Shown piece after piece: positions 20,938 through 32,369 of a stretch of 64,000 bases of DNA; position 1 is the first letter of the stretch; every line of letters begins with the position of its first letter. A program made the translations under genes and the position numbers. The notes below the pieces were generated by a model. The model was not told where the DNA came from and did no database searches. It saw nothing but the letters and a program-made list of their open reading frames with translations. The stretch covers positions 119,586,413 through 119,650,412 of the forward strand of contig NC_051083.1 in the NCBI RefSeq assembly GCF_004664715.2, written 5' to 3'. The stretch is from Peromyscus leucopus. Its lineage: Eukaryota > Chordata > Mammalia > Rodentia > Cricetidae.

Positions 20938-22641
20938 GAGGCAGCTGGGATGACATTAGGGACTAAGAGTAATTACTGCCACTCTGGACATAGATCAGGC
21001 TGCTGCCGAGAGGCATTATTTTACATTAAACTTCCATATATTTTCACTAGGCCACATTGACATACACAGTTTAATGGCTAAAGGAGACAGCCAGACAGGC
21101 AGACTTGGCCTGAAATAATCTCCCCAGTCTGTTGACTTGGCTTTGTCCTGGAAAAAATGATGGGCTTATGCCTAAAATCATAGAGTCTCATATTTACCTC
21201 CACTCCACTAAATAATCTATTTGCAAAACAGAGCTCTATGACGTACCTACAGGCTCAAACTCTGTTCTCCAAACAAGTTGACAACTTGCAATGATGCCAG
21301 ACTCCTGGGCAAAAACAAGGGCAATCTATACCAACCATCTGCTCCACACATTAAAATTCAAAGCCGCTGGAGAGGCAGCCCCATAGCTGACTGCAGTTAC
21401 AACAGTGTCTGGTTGTCTGTGACGCCCTCCTGCACACTGGGCTCCTGCTCACTTTCCTTTGGGTTTTTGCGCCCCGTTCACTTCTTCTCCCCCTGCACAA
21501 AAGTCAGCCACCAGGCTTGCCCACACTTTCTTCACTCATTCACCCAACATATATCCAAGCAGTGGCTGCTGGATTCAAAATACTCATCAGAAAACCAGAG
21601 TCCCTTCAGTGTTGTTTAAAGAAAAGATGGAGGAGAATTGAGTGCATTATACTTTCACCCAAATAGTGACACCTTCTGCCATAAGATTTGCCATTCTTAT
21701 GAAATGCTTGATAGATAAATCATACTCTTTCATGAGGCCAAGCCTGCATCCTCTAGGATTCTGGTCCCTGAGTGAATTATTTTCTTTCACAACTTTCAAG
21801 CCCATCTACATCTGTGGTTTCACACCTGAAGCAAATCACTGGATGTTCTACTAGCTGTGATTAAGCACACAGTCCACAAAGGGCCGATTCAGCATAGCCC
21901 ACAAAGTCTGACACTATGCCCCCATGTTGAAAACAAATTTCCCATTAAAATAGGACCCCACTATTTCCATACTTTGATTAGCTATATATAGAGAGAAGAA
22001 ATCATACAAATGGAATGCTTAGGAAACTTCTGAAAACTTATATTCCTACCTTCTTTTTCAAAAATCTTCTACTGGATTCAGAAGGAAAATGGGACCAACT
22101 GTGTTTATATGTATATCTCTGCATACACACAGCAGAACTCTATTCCAACAGTTGCTGAGAAAGCAGATGGTTCAAATCAGCATTTTCCAAATATAACAGC
22201 TCTGTACAGTTCCAATCCGATTCAACAAACCTTTAGTCGGCATCTACTATAAGCGAGATACATCAGGACTAAAGGATGACGCAGGCATTGTCTAGTCCCA
22301 AGACTGCCACACACATTCACACAAATGTTTATTATCTAAGTCTCAACTGGAGAAACACTTCACATACCCCTACCAATGTTGACATTTCTTGCATTCACTG
22401 GTGTCTAATAGCCCAGAATTCACTAAGTAAGTTACAGATCTTTCATTAGCTCTGCCTGGGAGATGGGAAGAAGTTGCCAAAGGACATTTTATGGGCAGAA
22501 TCCCCTGTTTTCAGCATTTGATAAGAGAAATTGTGTTTTGTGTCCATAAAGTGAGGGGCAAGCAATCTGGGATCTCTGGGGGTGCTACAGGCTCCCAGCC
22601 CAAGGTTTCATTTCTGTTCATGTTTTCTTCTTCTTTTCTAG
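20938..22641. other. Vgll1 intron 3; MIR trace near 22220-22290
   Basis: Mostly unassigned single-copy-looking sequence. ACCTTTAGTCGGCATCTACT then GATACATCAGGACTAAAGGA is a weak reverse MIR. No other exon was identified. Confidence 0.4.
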
Positions 22642-22692
22642 ACAAGAAAATCTATGGTCATGGATCTGCCAGTTCCAGTCTTGGCAATGAAA
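22642..22692 (+). CDS. Vgll1: Vgll1 third coding exon (51 nt)
   Basis: Preceded by a strong acceptor (TTCTTCTTTTCTAG) and followed by GTAAGTAA. The split codon T/AC gives Tyr, and the exon reads YKKIYGHGSASSSLGNE, matching the human YKKLYVSRGSASTSLPNE region in length and phase. Microexon size and both splice sites support it. Confidence 0.92.
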
Positions 22693-22751
22693 GTAAGTAA
22701 AGGGGTCAGACTTTCACAGTGTAGCTCTGTGCCCTGAAAACAAACGTCACG

Positions 22752-22804
22752 AGTGTGTACTATAGCAACCAGAGTCTCCAGCAGCTTCCTAGAGCCTTGT
22801 TCTC
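22752..22804 (+). other. Relic of the human MIR934 locus (no hairpin)
   Basis: About 60 bp into the intron, TACTATAGCAACCAGAGTCT and AGAGCCTTGTT align with the loop and 3' arm of the human miR-934 precursor, which lies at the same gene position. The 5' arm here cannot pair with it. Comparison is to the human precursor as I remember it. Confidence 0.5.
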
Positions 22805-23164
22805 ACTATTAGTGTTTTCATAGATAGCATGGGTTTCATCTCAGTTTCAAAGGGTCCAAACATGCCCTGTGTGTTTTGCAAAATTTCTTGAACATGCTCT
22901 CATTTTGCCAGAGAAGCAATTCTACCGAATTCTTTCATCTGAGCCCAACTCAGTCAAGGTGACTCACAAAGATGAATGAATCCATGAGGATTAGCTGTTC
23001 CAGATGTTCAGCTTTCAGCCACCTCAGGACTGAATCTGTAGTCAGGGAAAATGTGTCTGAGGCCCAAGGACAGGAACCTGGGCTCTATACAAAATTTGAA
23101 ATTAGCAGCTTCAAACTGAGGACAATTTGGGTAGAAAGGGAAGAAGCTTTGATGAAGCCTAACT

Positions 23165-23398
23165 AAGTTCCAGACTCCAATTCCAGCTTTGATAATTACT
23201 AGTCTCAGGGACTTGCTCACAGTTTGTGAACCTCCCTATGACTTAGTTGCTTTACTTATAAAATGACCATAAAAATAGTGACCACCACTGGGTGGTGGTG
23301 AAGAGGCAGGTGGATCTCTGAATTCAAGGCCATCCTGATCTACAGAGAAAGTTCCAGGACAGGCTCCAAAACTACACAGAGAAACCCTGTCTCAAAAA

Positions 23399-23445
<47 letters not shown>

Positions 23446-23525
23446 ATTATATAGTGACTACCATAGAGAGGTTCTATGGAAATTTAATAAAATAATGTAT
23501 GTGAATGCTTAGAATAATACTTAGC
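23165..23525 (+). repeat. MIR split by a B1
   Basis: Forward MIR (GATAATTACTAGTCTCAGGG, TTACTTATAAAATGACC, then after the B1 TGTGAATGCTTAGAATAATA). The direct repeat ATAGTGAC(C/T)ACCA on both sides of the B1 (about 23275 and 23452) is its target duplication. Confidence 0.7.
23282..23446 (+). repeat. B1 SINE with (AAAT)n tail
   Basis: TGGGTGGTGGTGAAGAGGCA to GAAACCCTGTCTCAAAAATA, then about 12 AAAT units. Confidence 0.9.
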
Positions 23526-23527
23526 TA

Positions 23528-23862
23528 TAACGTGGTGGTTTGAAAGAAAATAGTACCCAAAGGGAGTGGTACTTATTATTAGGGGGTGTGGCTATGTTAG
23601 AGTAGGTGTGGCCTTGTTGGAGGAAGTGTGTCACTGTGGGAGTGGGCTTTGAGGTCTCGTATGCTGCTCCCAGGGAGATAGTCCCCTTCCTGCTGCACCA
23701 TGTAGCCAGCACCATGTCTGTCTGCACACTGCTGTGTCCCACCATAATGGACTGAACCACTGAAACTGTAAGCAAGCCACCACAATTAAATGTTTTCCTT
23801 TATAAGAGTTGCCATGGTCATGGTGTCTCTTCACAGCAATAGAAATCCTAACTAAGACATAT
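23528..23862 (+). repeat. URR1-type hAT-Charlie element
   Basis: GTGTGGCCTTGTTGGAGGAA, CACCATGTCTGTCTGCACAC, CAATTAAATGTTTTCCTTTA and TCACAGCAATAGAAATCCTA are in the order of the rodent URR1B repeat, nearly full length. Confidence 0.75.
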
Positions 23863-24689
23863 AGTTAGCCATTGCAACAGTATAAAGTGTCTCAGGAGTA
23901 CAGCTTAGTGGTACATTGTTGGCCCAGAGTGCTTTCTTAGCAGATTTATTTCTGACATAAAACAGAACCAAAAGAGAAGAGTATTGGACTTTTTAGAAGG
24001 CATTTTATACCTCAAACTTACTCTAAGAACAAAAATAAGAACCATCAGCATAGTTCCTGGGCTCAGACCTCATTTAGTTCTGTGGTGACCATGGCAGCAG
24101 GAGGCCATACTCCAGGCTGCAGCCAGTAGTTGGAGTCTCTCTCTGCCTTAGGACTTCCATACCAGTAAAGCAGGGGCCTCAAGCACACCCCAGAAAAGAA
24201 TTTCAGAAGCAAAGTTAGCAAGTGTATTAAGTAGAGCTAAGGGGAAATACGTGCTTTGGATTTGTGTAAGGACAAATATACATATTTATTTGATTTTATG
24301 GTATTTTAAGTTACATTGATCAAAGGATTTGAAGATTAAGTAAGCAAAGGTCAAAATTAAGTCATTTAAAATGAAATAAAAAATATAAATAATTGGTGCA
24401 ATTATTTCCCTTATCTTAAAGATTTTTATTTTGCAAATGATATCATAGCGTGGTTCATGAAGCATATCATTTAGATTTATGGTTGAGAAAGGGGTACTGA
24501 TACAGTTAAAATCAAGGCCACAGACAATCTGGCTCTAAGTAAGCATAGTGGAGTTTTGTTTCTTGTTTGTTTTCTGAGGCCCCACACATTGTATTTAATC
24601 AAGGAAAAGAAATGTGAAGAAGGTATGATAAGAAATACAACTGACATTATCTGCCAGTGATGTGGTCTTATACTAGAATCTTAGGAACT

Positions 24690-24806
24690 ATTCATTATTA
24701 ATATATCCATTCAACTTAAGGAAAGCAGAGTTCAGATAAGTTAGGGATGTGGTCCAAGGCCACATAGCTAGGCAGTGGTAACCCTGGATTCATACCTAGG
24801 CTCATT
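24690..24806 (-). repeat. MIR
   Basis: CAGATAAGTTAGGGATGTGG, CAAGGCCACATAGCTAGGCA and TGGATTCATACCTAGGC are the reverse MIR tail. Confidence 0.65.
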
Positions 24807-24811
24807 TTATT

Positions 24812-24990
24812 CTTTTTTCTTTGTTTGTTTGTTTTGTTTTTGTTTTTTCAAGACAAGCTTTCTCTGTGTAACAGCCCTGGGTGTCCTGGAACTCGCTTTG
24901 TAGCCCAGGCTGGCCTCGAACTTAGAGAGATCCACCTGCCTCTGCCTCCAGAGTGCTGGGATTAAAGGCACATGCTACCACACTTGGCTG
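24812..24990 (-). repeat. B1 SINE
   Basis: A T/G-rich tail, then GTAGCCCAGGCTGGCCTCGA and GTGCTGGGATTAAAGGC, the complement of a well-preserved B1. Confidence 0.92.
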
Positions 24991-25404
24991 CTCAGTTGAT
25001 TCTAAAACTAACTTCTTCACCATCTCACTTACCCTGTTTTCCAGGAAGCCGGTCTCCAGAGAGAAGAAGAGACTTCTACTTTTATTAGCCTCAGTTGAAA
25101 GAACAGAATTTCTCTCTGCGCAGCATGAGCATGCTTTTCTACTGTGGATCCAGAAGTCCTAGAAGCATTGCTGCTGCTTTCTGTCTCTGCTACTAAGCAA
25201 TACCAAATCAGGCACAAGTCGCTGCTCTCTTTTAAATTTGGCTCTGCTTTTCCTTAGAAACTGTGCCCGATGGCAGGGGTTTTCAAACATAAGCAAATTC
25301 TCAGCTTATAAAATGTAGGAAAGAGCTGTTGTGGGGTAGAATGCACAGAGATTCACCTGCTGTTCGTTGTTTGGCCTCACTGTGTCTATTGCTCTTTTCC
25401 TTAG

Positions 25405-25631
25405 AAGCCATGGGCTCTCAGGTTCCCAAGCAGTGTCCTTTAAACCAAACCTGGGCCCATGGGCTTTTACAAGGCTGTTTGGCTTTTCTGACTAAATCAA
25501 GGGACCCAAACAGCCCAAGAATGTTCCAGCTTCAACCAGACTGCAGTCAACCTTGCTCCTGCCTCAGAGAAAAGACAAATAAAAATGAGAACTATTTGAG
25601 GCTGCTGACTCCCTCCATCTCCAATGTCTAG
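25405..25631 (+). CDS. Vgll1: Vgll1 terminal coding exon (best candidate)
   Basis: Acceptor CTCTTTTCCTTAG (AG at 25403-25404). The split codon A/AA keeps frame from exon 4 and gives KAMGSQVPKQCPLNQTWAHG then LLQGCL, ending at TAG (25629-25631). It aligns loosely with the human tail at shared P-K, L, N, W, H and LQ positions, but runs about 45 residues longer and would give a 315-residue protein against 258 in human. An alternative acceptor at 25045 (TTTTCCAG) would give only 14 residues (RSRSPERRRDFYFY) and a human-like total length, but without sequence likeness. AATAAA at 26413-26418 could end the transcript. Confidence 0.5.
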
Positions 25632-26418
25632 ACTGTAGACTCTATAGAGAAGCCGGAAAACCTTCATCTAGATCTGTTCAATGAAATATTTTGCTTAGAA
25701 AATTTAGTTCTTCGGTTCTAGATAACTGATTCAAAGGGGCATTGTTGAGAAATCTGAGGTAAGAACTGAACAAAGTCCCCTGCTGCAGCACAGACCTGCT
25801 GCTGGAGCAGAACCTATTCTAGAAGATTAAGGGCATTTCATGGTTGCACTTCCATGAATTTCTGTCATGCCTTGCTCTAAAGATGAGGACCATGGCATCT
25901 GGCACCTAATGGGTGCAAATTTCAACCTTAGGGGGCCTTGTCGCCTCCTCAAGGAGCCTAACTAGCTTTCACAAACCACGCATGTCCACTTTGGTGGTCA
26001 GAGTTAGCAATATCTGGGTGACAGTGACTGTTTTAAAGCACCGAACTGTTGGGGTCATTCATGCAGCTATTCACAGCAGCTTTTGTTAAACTGGAGGGAC
26101 ACAGTGAGGTTTGCTTCATCTCCCCAGTCTGGTAGATAGCATCGTATTGGTGTGACCTGGGGACTTGCTATGTGACACCCCCAGAAGCCCTGCCATCAGT
26201 GTTCCCCATCCACGACATACTTGCTCTGATGCAACAGCACAAAGGGTGAAGAAGAATAAAACTGTGCTGGTTTTAGATGCTACTAGTTTGTAGTCTAAGG
26301 ATTTTCTTTTCGTCTTGTATTGATTTTTGCCATCCACTATCTCATTTAAACTTCCCAACAACCCTGTGGTTGGCATTATCATTCAGCTCCAAACCCCTGA
26401 AACATACCCTTAAATAAA
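25632..26418 (+). other. Probable Vgll1 3' UTR with MIR at 26320-26400
   Basis: No repeat until a reverse MIR (CTCATTTAAACTTCCCAACA, CCCTGTGGTTGGCATTATCA). The first AATAAA after the stop is at 26413. Extent is inferred from that signal only. Confidence 0.35.
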
Positions 26419-27032
26419 AATACAAGCAGCTGCCAAATTTCCTACTTCAACTAAGAGGGGGCAAAGGAACTCCTGTTACCAGGAGACTCCATGCTCCTCC
26501 AACACACATAGACAAATCCTTGTCCACATCAACTGCTATTTAATCTTTGATTTAGACTTCTGGATCTATCCTGTCTTCCGGTGCCCACCTGACTTTTCTC
26601 ATTCGCTTTGCCATTTTACTTTTGCAATTTTAAAATGTCCTACCCTACCCCTCACAAAATATGTACCATTCCTGACACACACCCAGGAGGGGTAGCTGGC
26701 CCCTTGTACTGTGTGTGACCTCACATATGCGCTGGTGGAAAATCTGGTGGCATGCTAGTGGAGGGGGAGGGGCAGGAAATGGCAGTTTCCACAAGCTCAA
26801 TCAGTCTTGGTGGTGTGGGAAGTCCTGTAGGGCTGGAGCTCAGAAACCTCATTCACATCTCCCTATAGTTGGGAACATTTGACAGCAGCGTGGTGGGCTC
26901 TGACTCATCAACTCCCTTGGCCCTCACTCTATCACACACACCCATTTCTGACCTTTACAAACTAAAAGAACTGAAAGTGCTTCAAGAAGGCTGGGAATTC
27001 TCACGTATTTAAACGATGCCTGTCTCTACAAA

Positions 27033-27035
<3 letters not shown>

Positions 27036-27082
<47 letters not shown>
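27036..27082 (+). repeat. 47-nt poly-A tract
   Basis: Long uninterrupted A run after CTGTCTCTACAAAAGC, probably a SINE-like tail whose body is too worn to name. Confidence 0.85.
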
Positions 27083-27084
<2 letters not shown>

Positions 27085-27092
27085 TAACAAGA

Positions 27093-28262
27093 CTATCTTT
27101 TTTTTCTTTTATTCTTCTTTTATTCCCCTCTCTCCACTCTTCCCAGTCCTCCCTGTTCCTTCCCTCTTCCCCAGATCTACTCCTCCTCTATTTCCCTTCA
27201 ATAAAAGAGCAGGCCTGCCAGAGATATCAACTGAACATGGAATAGCAAGTTACAATAAGACTAGGCACATCCCCTCATATCCAGGCTGGATGAGGCAACC
27301 CAGTAAGAGGAAAGGGGTCTCAAAAGCAGATAAAGAGTCAGAGACATCTCCCACTCCTACATAGTTGAGCAAGTATTTTTGTGGTAGGTTGGAGTGTCTT
27401 TTGGGTATATGCTCAAGAATGGTATAGCTGGGTCTTAAGGTAGATTGATTCTCAATTTTCTGAGGAACCACCATATTGATTTTCATAGTGGCTGTACAAG
27501 TTTGCACTCCCACCAGCAATGGAGGAGTGTTTCCCTTACTCTATCTACATCCTTGCCATCATGAGCTGTCACTTCTGTTTTTGATCTTAGCCATCCTGAC
27601 AGGTGTAAGATAGAATCTCAATGTAGTTTTGGTTTGCATTTCCCTGATGGCTAAGGATGTTGAACATTTCTTTGTTTCTCGGTCATTTAAGTTTCCTCTG
27701 TTGAGAATTCTCTGTTTATATCTGCATCCCATTTTTAATTAGATTATTTGGCTTGTTGGTGTCTAGTTTCCTGAGTTCTTTATATATTTTGGATACTAGC
27801 CTTCTGTTGGATGTGGGATTGGTGAAAATATTTTCTAATTCTGCAGGCTGCTGTTTTATCTTCTTGACAGTGTCCTTTGCCTTAGAGAACCTTTTCCGTT
27901 TCATGAGGTCCATTTATTAAGTGTTGATCTTAGTGCCTGTGCTATTGGTGTTCTGTTTAGGAAGTTGTCTCCTGTCTCAATGCATTCAAGGCTATTCCCC
28001 ACATTCTTTTCTACCATGTTCAGTATGTCTGGACTTATGTTGAGGTCTTTTTATCCACTTGGATGTGAGTTTTGTGCATGGCAAAAGATATGGATCTATT
28101 CGCAATCTTCTATATGCCGACATCCAGTTAGACCAGCATCATTTGTTGAAGATGCTTTCTTTTTTTCCATTGTATATTTCTAGCTTCTTTGTTAAAAATC
28201 AGGTGTCAATAGATGTGTGGATTTACATCTGGGTCTTCAATTTGATTCCATTGATCAACCTG
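27093..28262 (-). repeat. L1: truncated ORF2 C-terminal region plus 3' end
   Basis: On the - strand the frame at 27716-27913 (KRKRFSKAKDTVKK, FTNPTSNRRLVSKIYKELRK) is the L1 ORF2 C-terminal region. The + strand shows the familiar complement phrases CTGACAGGTGTAAGATAGAA and ACCATATTGATTTTCATAGT. The 3' end at 27093-27350 (CCTTCCCTCTTCCCCAGATC, AATAAAAGAGCAGG) is joined after an internal deletion. Stops and indels break ORF2; no active element. Confidence 0.85.
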
Positions 28263-28264
28263 AA

Positions 28265-28500
28265 CAAAGACTATCTTAAAACTTCCAAGGAAGGCCACAT
28301 GAGTCCCTTGCCCCATTCAAGATGAAATGTTGGTAGACAATCTTAATGAAATTCAGTGGAAGTAGGAAGAAACTGTTTGGAAAGAAGGGTTTCAGCAGAA
28401 GTGGCAGGGATGAGGGTATGGAAGAGAAGAGGCAAATGGGAGCAAAAATAAAATCCATTATATGCATGTATGAAAACTGTCAAGAAAATAAATAAAACCT
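28265..28500 (+). repeat. L1 3'-UTR fragment
   Basis: GTATGGAAGAGAAGAGGCAA, TCCATTATATGCATGTATGA and AATAAATAAAACC are an L1 terminal segment in sense orientation, abutting the previous antisense L1. Confidence 0.6.
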
Positions 28501-28509
28501 TCCAAGTGA

Positions 28510-28702
28510 GGGGCTGGGGAGATAACTCAGCAATTAAGAGCACTAATTAATCTTTCAAAGGTGCCAACTTTGATTCTCAGCACCAGTTCTAGGTGTGGGA
28601 TCTGATACCTTCTTGCTTCCATGGGCACTGCATGCACATGATACAGACATACATGCAAGCAAAACATCCATTCACATAATAAAAATAAGTAAATGTAAAA
28701 AG
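28510..28702 (+). repeat. B2 SINE
   Basis: GGGGCTGGGGAGATAACTCA to an AATAAAAATAAGTAAATG tail. Confidence 0.85.
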
Positions 28703-28959
28703 AGGAGTTCCAAATGGGAATGAATGTCTTTTGCAGATGCAACTGAAGTTTACTTACATTTAAACATTCTTCCATTCCAGAACGCAGTATCATGAGTAAC
28801 ACTGAAAATGAAATCAGTCCTGCTTCAGTGCTAATTACAATAAAGTTTTCTCTTCCGTATAAACCATAAACACAATGAGAGGGAGCCAATGCCTGACACT
28901 GGATGGTCAGGACAGAGACTGGAGGCTGGACAGGCTAAAGACCTAGGATAGAACCAAAC

Positions 28960-29607
28960 ACGACTGGAAAACAAAAGTCAATGAAATGATTTCTAATGAT
29001 GCTCTGCTAACTTGTAGACTGGAGTCTAGCATAATCATCATCTGAGAAGCTTCATCCAGCAACTGACGGGAACAGATGCAGAGACCCACAGCCAAACATT
29101 AGGTGAAACTCAGGGAATCCTGAGAAAAGAGGGGGAGGAAGGATTGTGGGAGCCAGAGGTGTCAAGGACATCACAAGAAAACCCACAGAATCAACTAAAC
29201 AGGGCTCACAGGGGTTCACAGAGACTAAAGCAACAACCAGCGAACCTGCATGGGACCGACCTAGGCACTCTGCATGTATGTTACAGTTGTGTAGCTTGTT
29301 GTTCTTGTGAAACTCCTAAGAGTGGCAGTGGGGGCTTCCTCTGACTCTTTTACCTGCTCTTGGGACCCTCTTCCTCCTACTGGGTTGCCTTATCCAGCCT
29401 TCATATGAGGGTTTGGGCCTAGTCTTTGTAACTAGCTATTCTATGTTCAGTTGATAACCCTGGGAGGTCTGCTCTTTGCTAAAGAAAACAGGAGGAGTGG
29501 ATTTGGGGGAGAGTGGGGGCAACTGAGGAGGAGTGGAGGGAGGGGAAACTGATTGGGATGTAATGTATGAGAGAAGAATAAATAAAATTTAAAAAATCTT
29601 TTCAAAA
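28960..29607 (+). repeat. L1 (Lx-type) 3' UTR, long
   Basis: AGGTGTCAAGGACATCACAA, CATGGGACCGACCTAGGCAC, ATGTTACAGTTGTGTAGCTT, CTCCTACTGGGTTGCC and GGAGGAGTGGATTTGG follow the Lx 3' UTR order and end in AATAAATAAAATTTAAAAAA. Confidence 0.85.
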
Positions 29608-29663
29608 ATAAATTTGGTAATCTTTTCTTCATTTCGATCAGTTTGCATGTGACACTCCATTAA

Positions 29664-29833
29664 CCTTTCTTTTCTTTTCTTTTTTTCTTCCTATTTTTTT
29701 TGAGACAGGTCTTCTCTGTGTAGCCCCTGACTGTCCTGGAACTCTCTTTGTAGACCAGGCTGGCCTCGAACTCAGAGATCTGCCTGCCTCACCAGTCCTG
29801 GGATTAAAGGTGTGTGCGCGCCACCACTGGCCA
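29664..29833 (-). repeat. B1 SINE
   Basis: GTAGACCAGGCTGGCCTCGA and GGATTAAAGGTGTGTGC. Confidence 0.92.
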
Positions 29834-30020
29834 GCACCATTACTTTTTCAAAATGGGAAGCCCTGGTGATTCTCTGAAAAAGTCAGAACCCACTCTTGGG
29901 TATGTACACTTGATTCTTAAGTCTCTTTGTGGCTCTCTCCTTTCCTCCTCCCATTCTCCATACTTCTCTCTCTTCCTCTCTTTCCTATTTCTATGCTTAA
30001 ATTTATATTAAAAAATCTTG

Positions 30021-30147
30021 CCAGTTGTGGTGGAACATACTTTTAATCCCAGAACTTGGGAGGTAGAGGAAGATGGATCTCTATGAGTTTGAGACCAGTC
30101 TTGTCTACATAGTGAGTTCCAGGACAGCAGGGGCTACATAAAATAAA
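30021..30147 (+). repeat. B1 SINE
   Basis: TGTGGTGGAACATACTTTTA to AGTGAGTTCCAGGACAGCAG. Confidence 0.88.
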
Positions 30148-30210
30148 CAACAGTGATAACAACAAAAGCCCATGAACAAGCCAACCAATCAACAAATCCA
30201 AGCAATTTGA

Positions 30211-30352
30211 TCTTTTCTTTTTTTGAGACGAAGTCTTCTGTAGCCCAAGCGGAAACAAACTCACTTTGTAGCCAAAGGTGGCCTTGAATGTTTGATCCTC
30301 TTGTCTCTACTTCCTAAGTAGTGAAATCACATGTAGAAGGCATGACACCCAT
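30211..30352 (-). repeat. B1 SINE, diverged
   Basis: TTTTTTTGAGACGAAGTCTT, CACTTTGTAGCCAAAGGTGG and CTAAGTAGTGAAATCAC. Confidence 0.75.
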
Positions 30353-30429
30353 TTTTAATGCTTATTCTTAATAAACTACAACTTTGTTCAAAACAAAATA
30401 AAAATGAAAGGCTTTCTTAAGGCTTTTTC

Positions 30430-30595
30430 TAAGAGTTAGGTCACGTGGGTTCTGGTCACCTCTTTATAGCTAGCTGAGCCATCTTGAATTATTCACTTTC
30501 ATCCAACAATCCCCTTTCCTACCTCAGCAATCTTAGTCCCCCATGTGTAAAATAAGTTGACCTCTAAGGTCATTTCCAGCCACAAGAGTCTGTCT
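30430..30595 (+). repeat. MIR-family fragment
   Basis: CCCCATGTGTAAAATAAGTT and CTCTAAGGTCATTTCCAGCC are the MIR 3' half in sense orientation. Confidence 0.55.
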
Positions 30596-30661
30596 TTTGG
30601 AGAGAAATGTGTCAGATATAGAGAGATGCAGCCAGGATCACCCTTCAAAATGGGATTATCT

Positions 30662-30804
30662 GGGCTGGGTGGTGGCACTCACATGCCTTTATTCCCAGCA
30701 CTCAGGAGGCAGAGGCAGGTGGATCTCTGAGTTCGAGGCCATCCTTGTCTACATAATGAGTTCCAGGCCACACAGGACTATATAGGGAGACCCTGTCTAA
30801 AAAA
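30662..30804 (+). repeat. B1 SINE
   Basis: GGGCTGGGTGGTGGCACTCA to GAGACCCTGTCTAAAAAAGG. A further B1-like scrap (GTGAATTTATTCCAGGCCAG) lies at 30876-30930. Confidence 0.9.
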
Positions 30805-31737
30805 GGATGAGGGGGCTGTGGTTCTGGAAGTTGACAAAGGATGATCACCATGGGTTTGTTACAATCCTGCTACATAGTGAATTTATTCCAGGCCAGTCTG
30901 GGCTAGAATGAGATGCCATCTTGAAAAAATGGAAATACATTTAAAAAATTTAAAAACAAAATTTTCTGCTCAGTTGCAGAGATTGTAGTCATTTGAGGTC
31001 ATCCATCTACCAGAACCTTAATACCCTCTTCAGGTTTGCTATCTGAGGGCATGCCCTAGCAAACAACTGTGGGACTATTTATACATGCTCCTTCTGCACA
31101 ATTAGGGCTTCTCCAATGGGCAAAATGTATTCCCAAAATGCCATGAGATGGTTGAGATTTGTCATTTCTGCATCATGGTCAAAGTCCCTGTTCAATTCTA
31201 CTTCTTCAGCTGCTTTTCCCCTGCAGCAATTACCTATCAAACCCTCACAAACCTCGCATGGTCCGGCATTCTGAGCCTCCAGCTAACACAAATACTTTAA
31301 GAGATAACACACAGGCAGAAAACCCAAGATTCATTGAACAGATGGCCATTGTGTTTGAGATGATAAGGAGGTGCAGCTCAAGCTGGAAACATCGGTTAGG
31401 CTAGGGTTGCTGAGGCTCAACAACTTCGTCCCTGGAGAAGTAGAGCTAAGGCTGACATCAAAGTGGTATCCCAACTTAGTTCCCAGCCATGTCTTCAACC
31501 ACTTTCTTAGATCATCTTCCAAGCTAGCAAGTGACTGTGTACAAAACAGGAGACAGTTTTCCACAGATTCGTGTTATCCACACCAACCCCCCCCCCCAAA
31601 CCCTTACTGGAGGCAGAGGTACCACCGGGAGGCTTTATGAATATACACACCCCTTAGCTCTTCTTTAGACTACTGAATCAGGGGCTCTAGGGGTAAGAAC
31701 TACCCTTGCCCAATGCTTCACTCTTATGATAACTAGG

Positions 31738-32200
31738 TGTATCAGTTTTCTATTGCCGTAGTAACCATTTAACACTCACTAGGTTGCTTGAAACTATTCA
31801 AATGTATTATAGACTTCTGGAGATAAGATGCCCTCCTCACTGAGCTGAGATCAGGGTGTCTGGAGGGTCTGGAGGGCTGGTTCCTTCTGGAGGCTCCCAG
31901 GGAGAGTCTGATTTCTCTTTGACTTTTGCACTTTCTAGAAGCTTTGTGCATTCCCTGACTCTTGGATACTTGCCTCCATCTTCAAAGCCAGCATCATTTC
32001 ATCTCTTTGACTATTCTTCCTTAACTGTATCTCCTCTGACTCTCTTTTGCCTTCCTCTTCCAATTTTAAGGATTCTTGTGATTATACTGGAGTCCAGATA
32101 GTTCCCCTTATTTAGGTCACCTGATTAGAACACTAAGTCCATCTGTTCTGTGGCTGTTTTGTTCTGTAACAATGTGACATTTCCAGATCTGAAGACTTAG
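31738..32200 (+). repeat. Ancient mammalian interspersed repeat, type uncertain
   Basis: ATCAGTTTTCTATTGCCGTA, GGAGGCTCCCAGGGAGAG, CCTTATTTAGGTCACCTGAT and a closing ACTTAGGACATC recall a widespread old mammalian repeat (GCTGCCGTAACAAA... type) whose library name I am not certain of. Confidence 0.45.
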
Positions 32201-32369
32201 GACATCAATACAGTTGGTGTCTGCCCACAACACCAGACACAAAGTTAGGAAACCATCTATGCATGTGGTACAAATGTTTCTCCCCAGATTATCATATCTG
32301 AGAATGTTTGCTCATCAAATATGGAGGACAAAATGAACAGTTTGTTACTTCCTTTAAAAGAAGTGTCTA

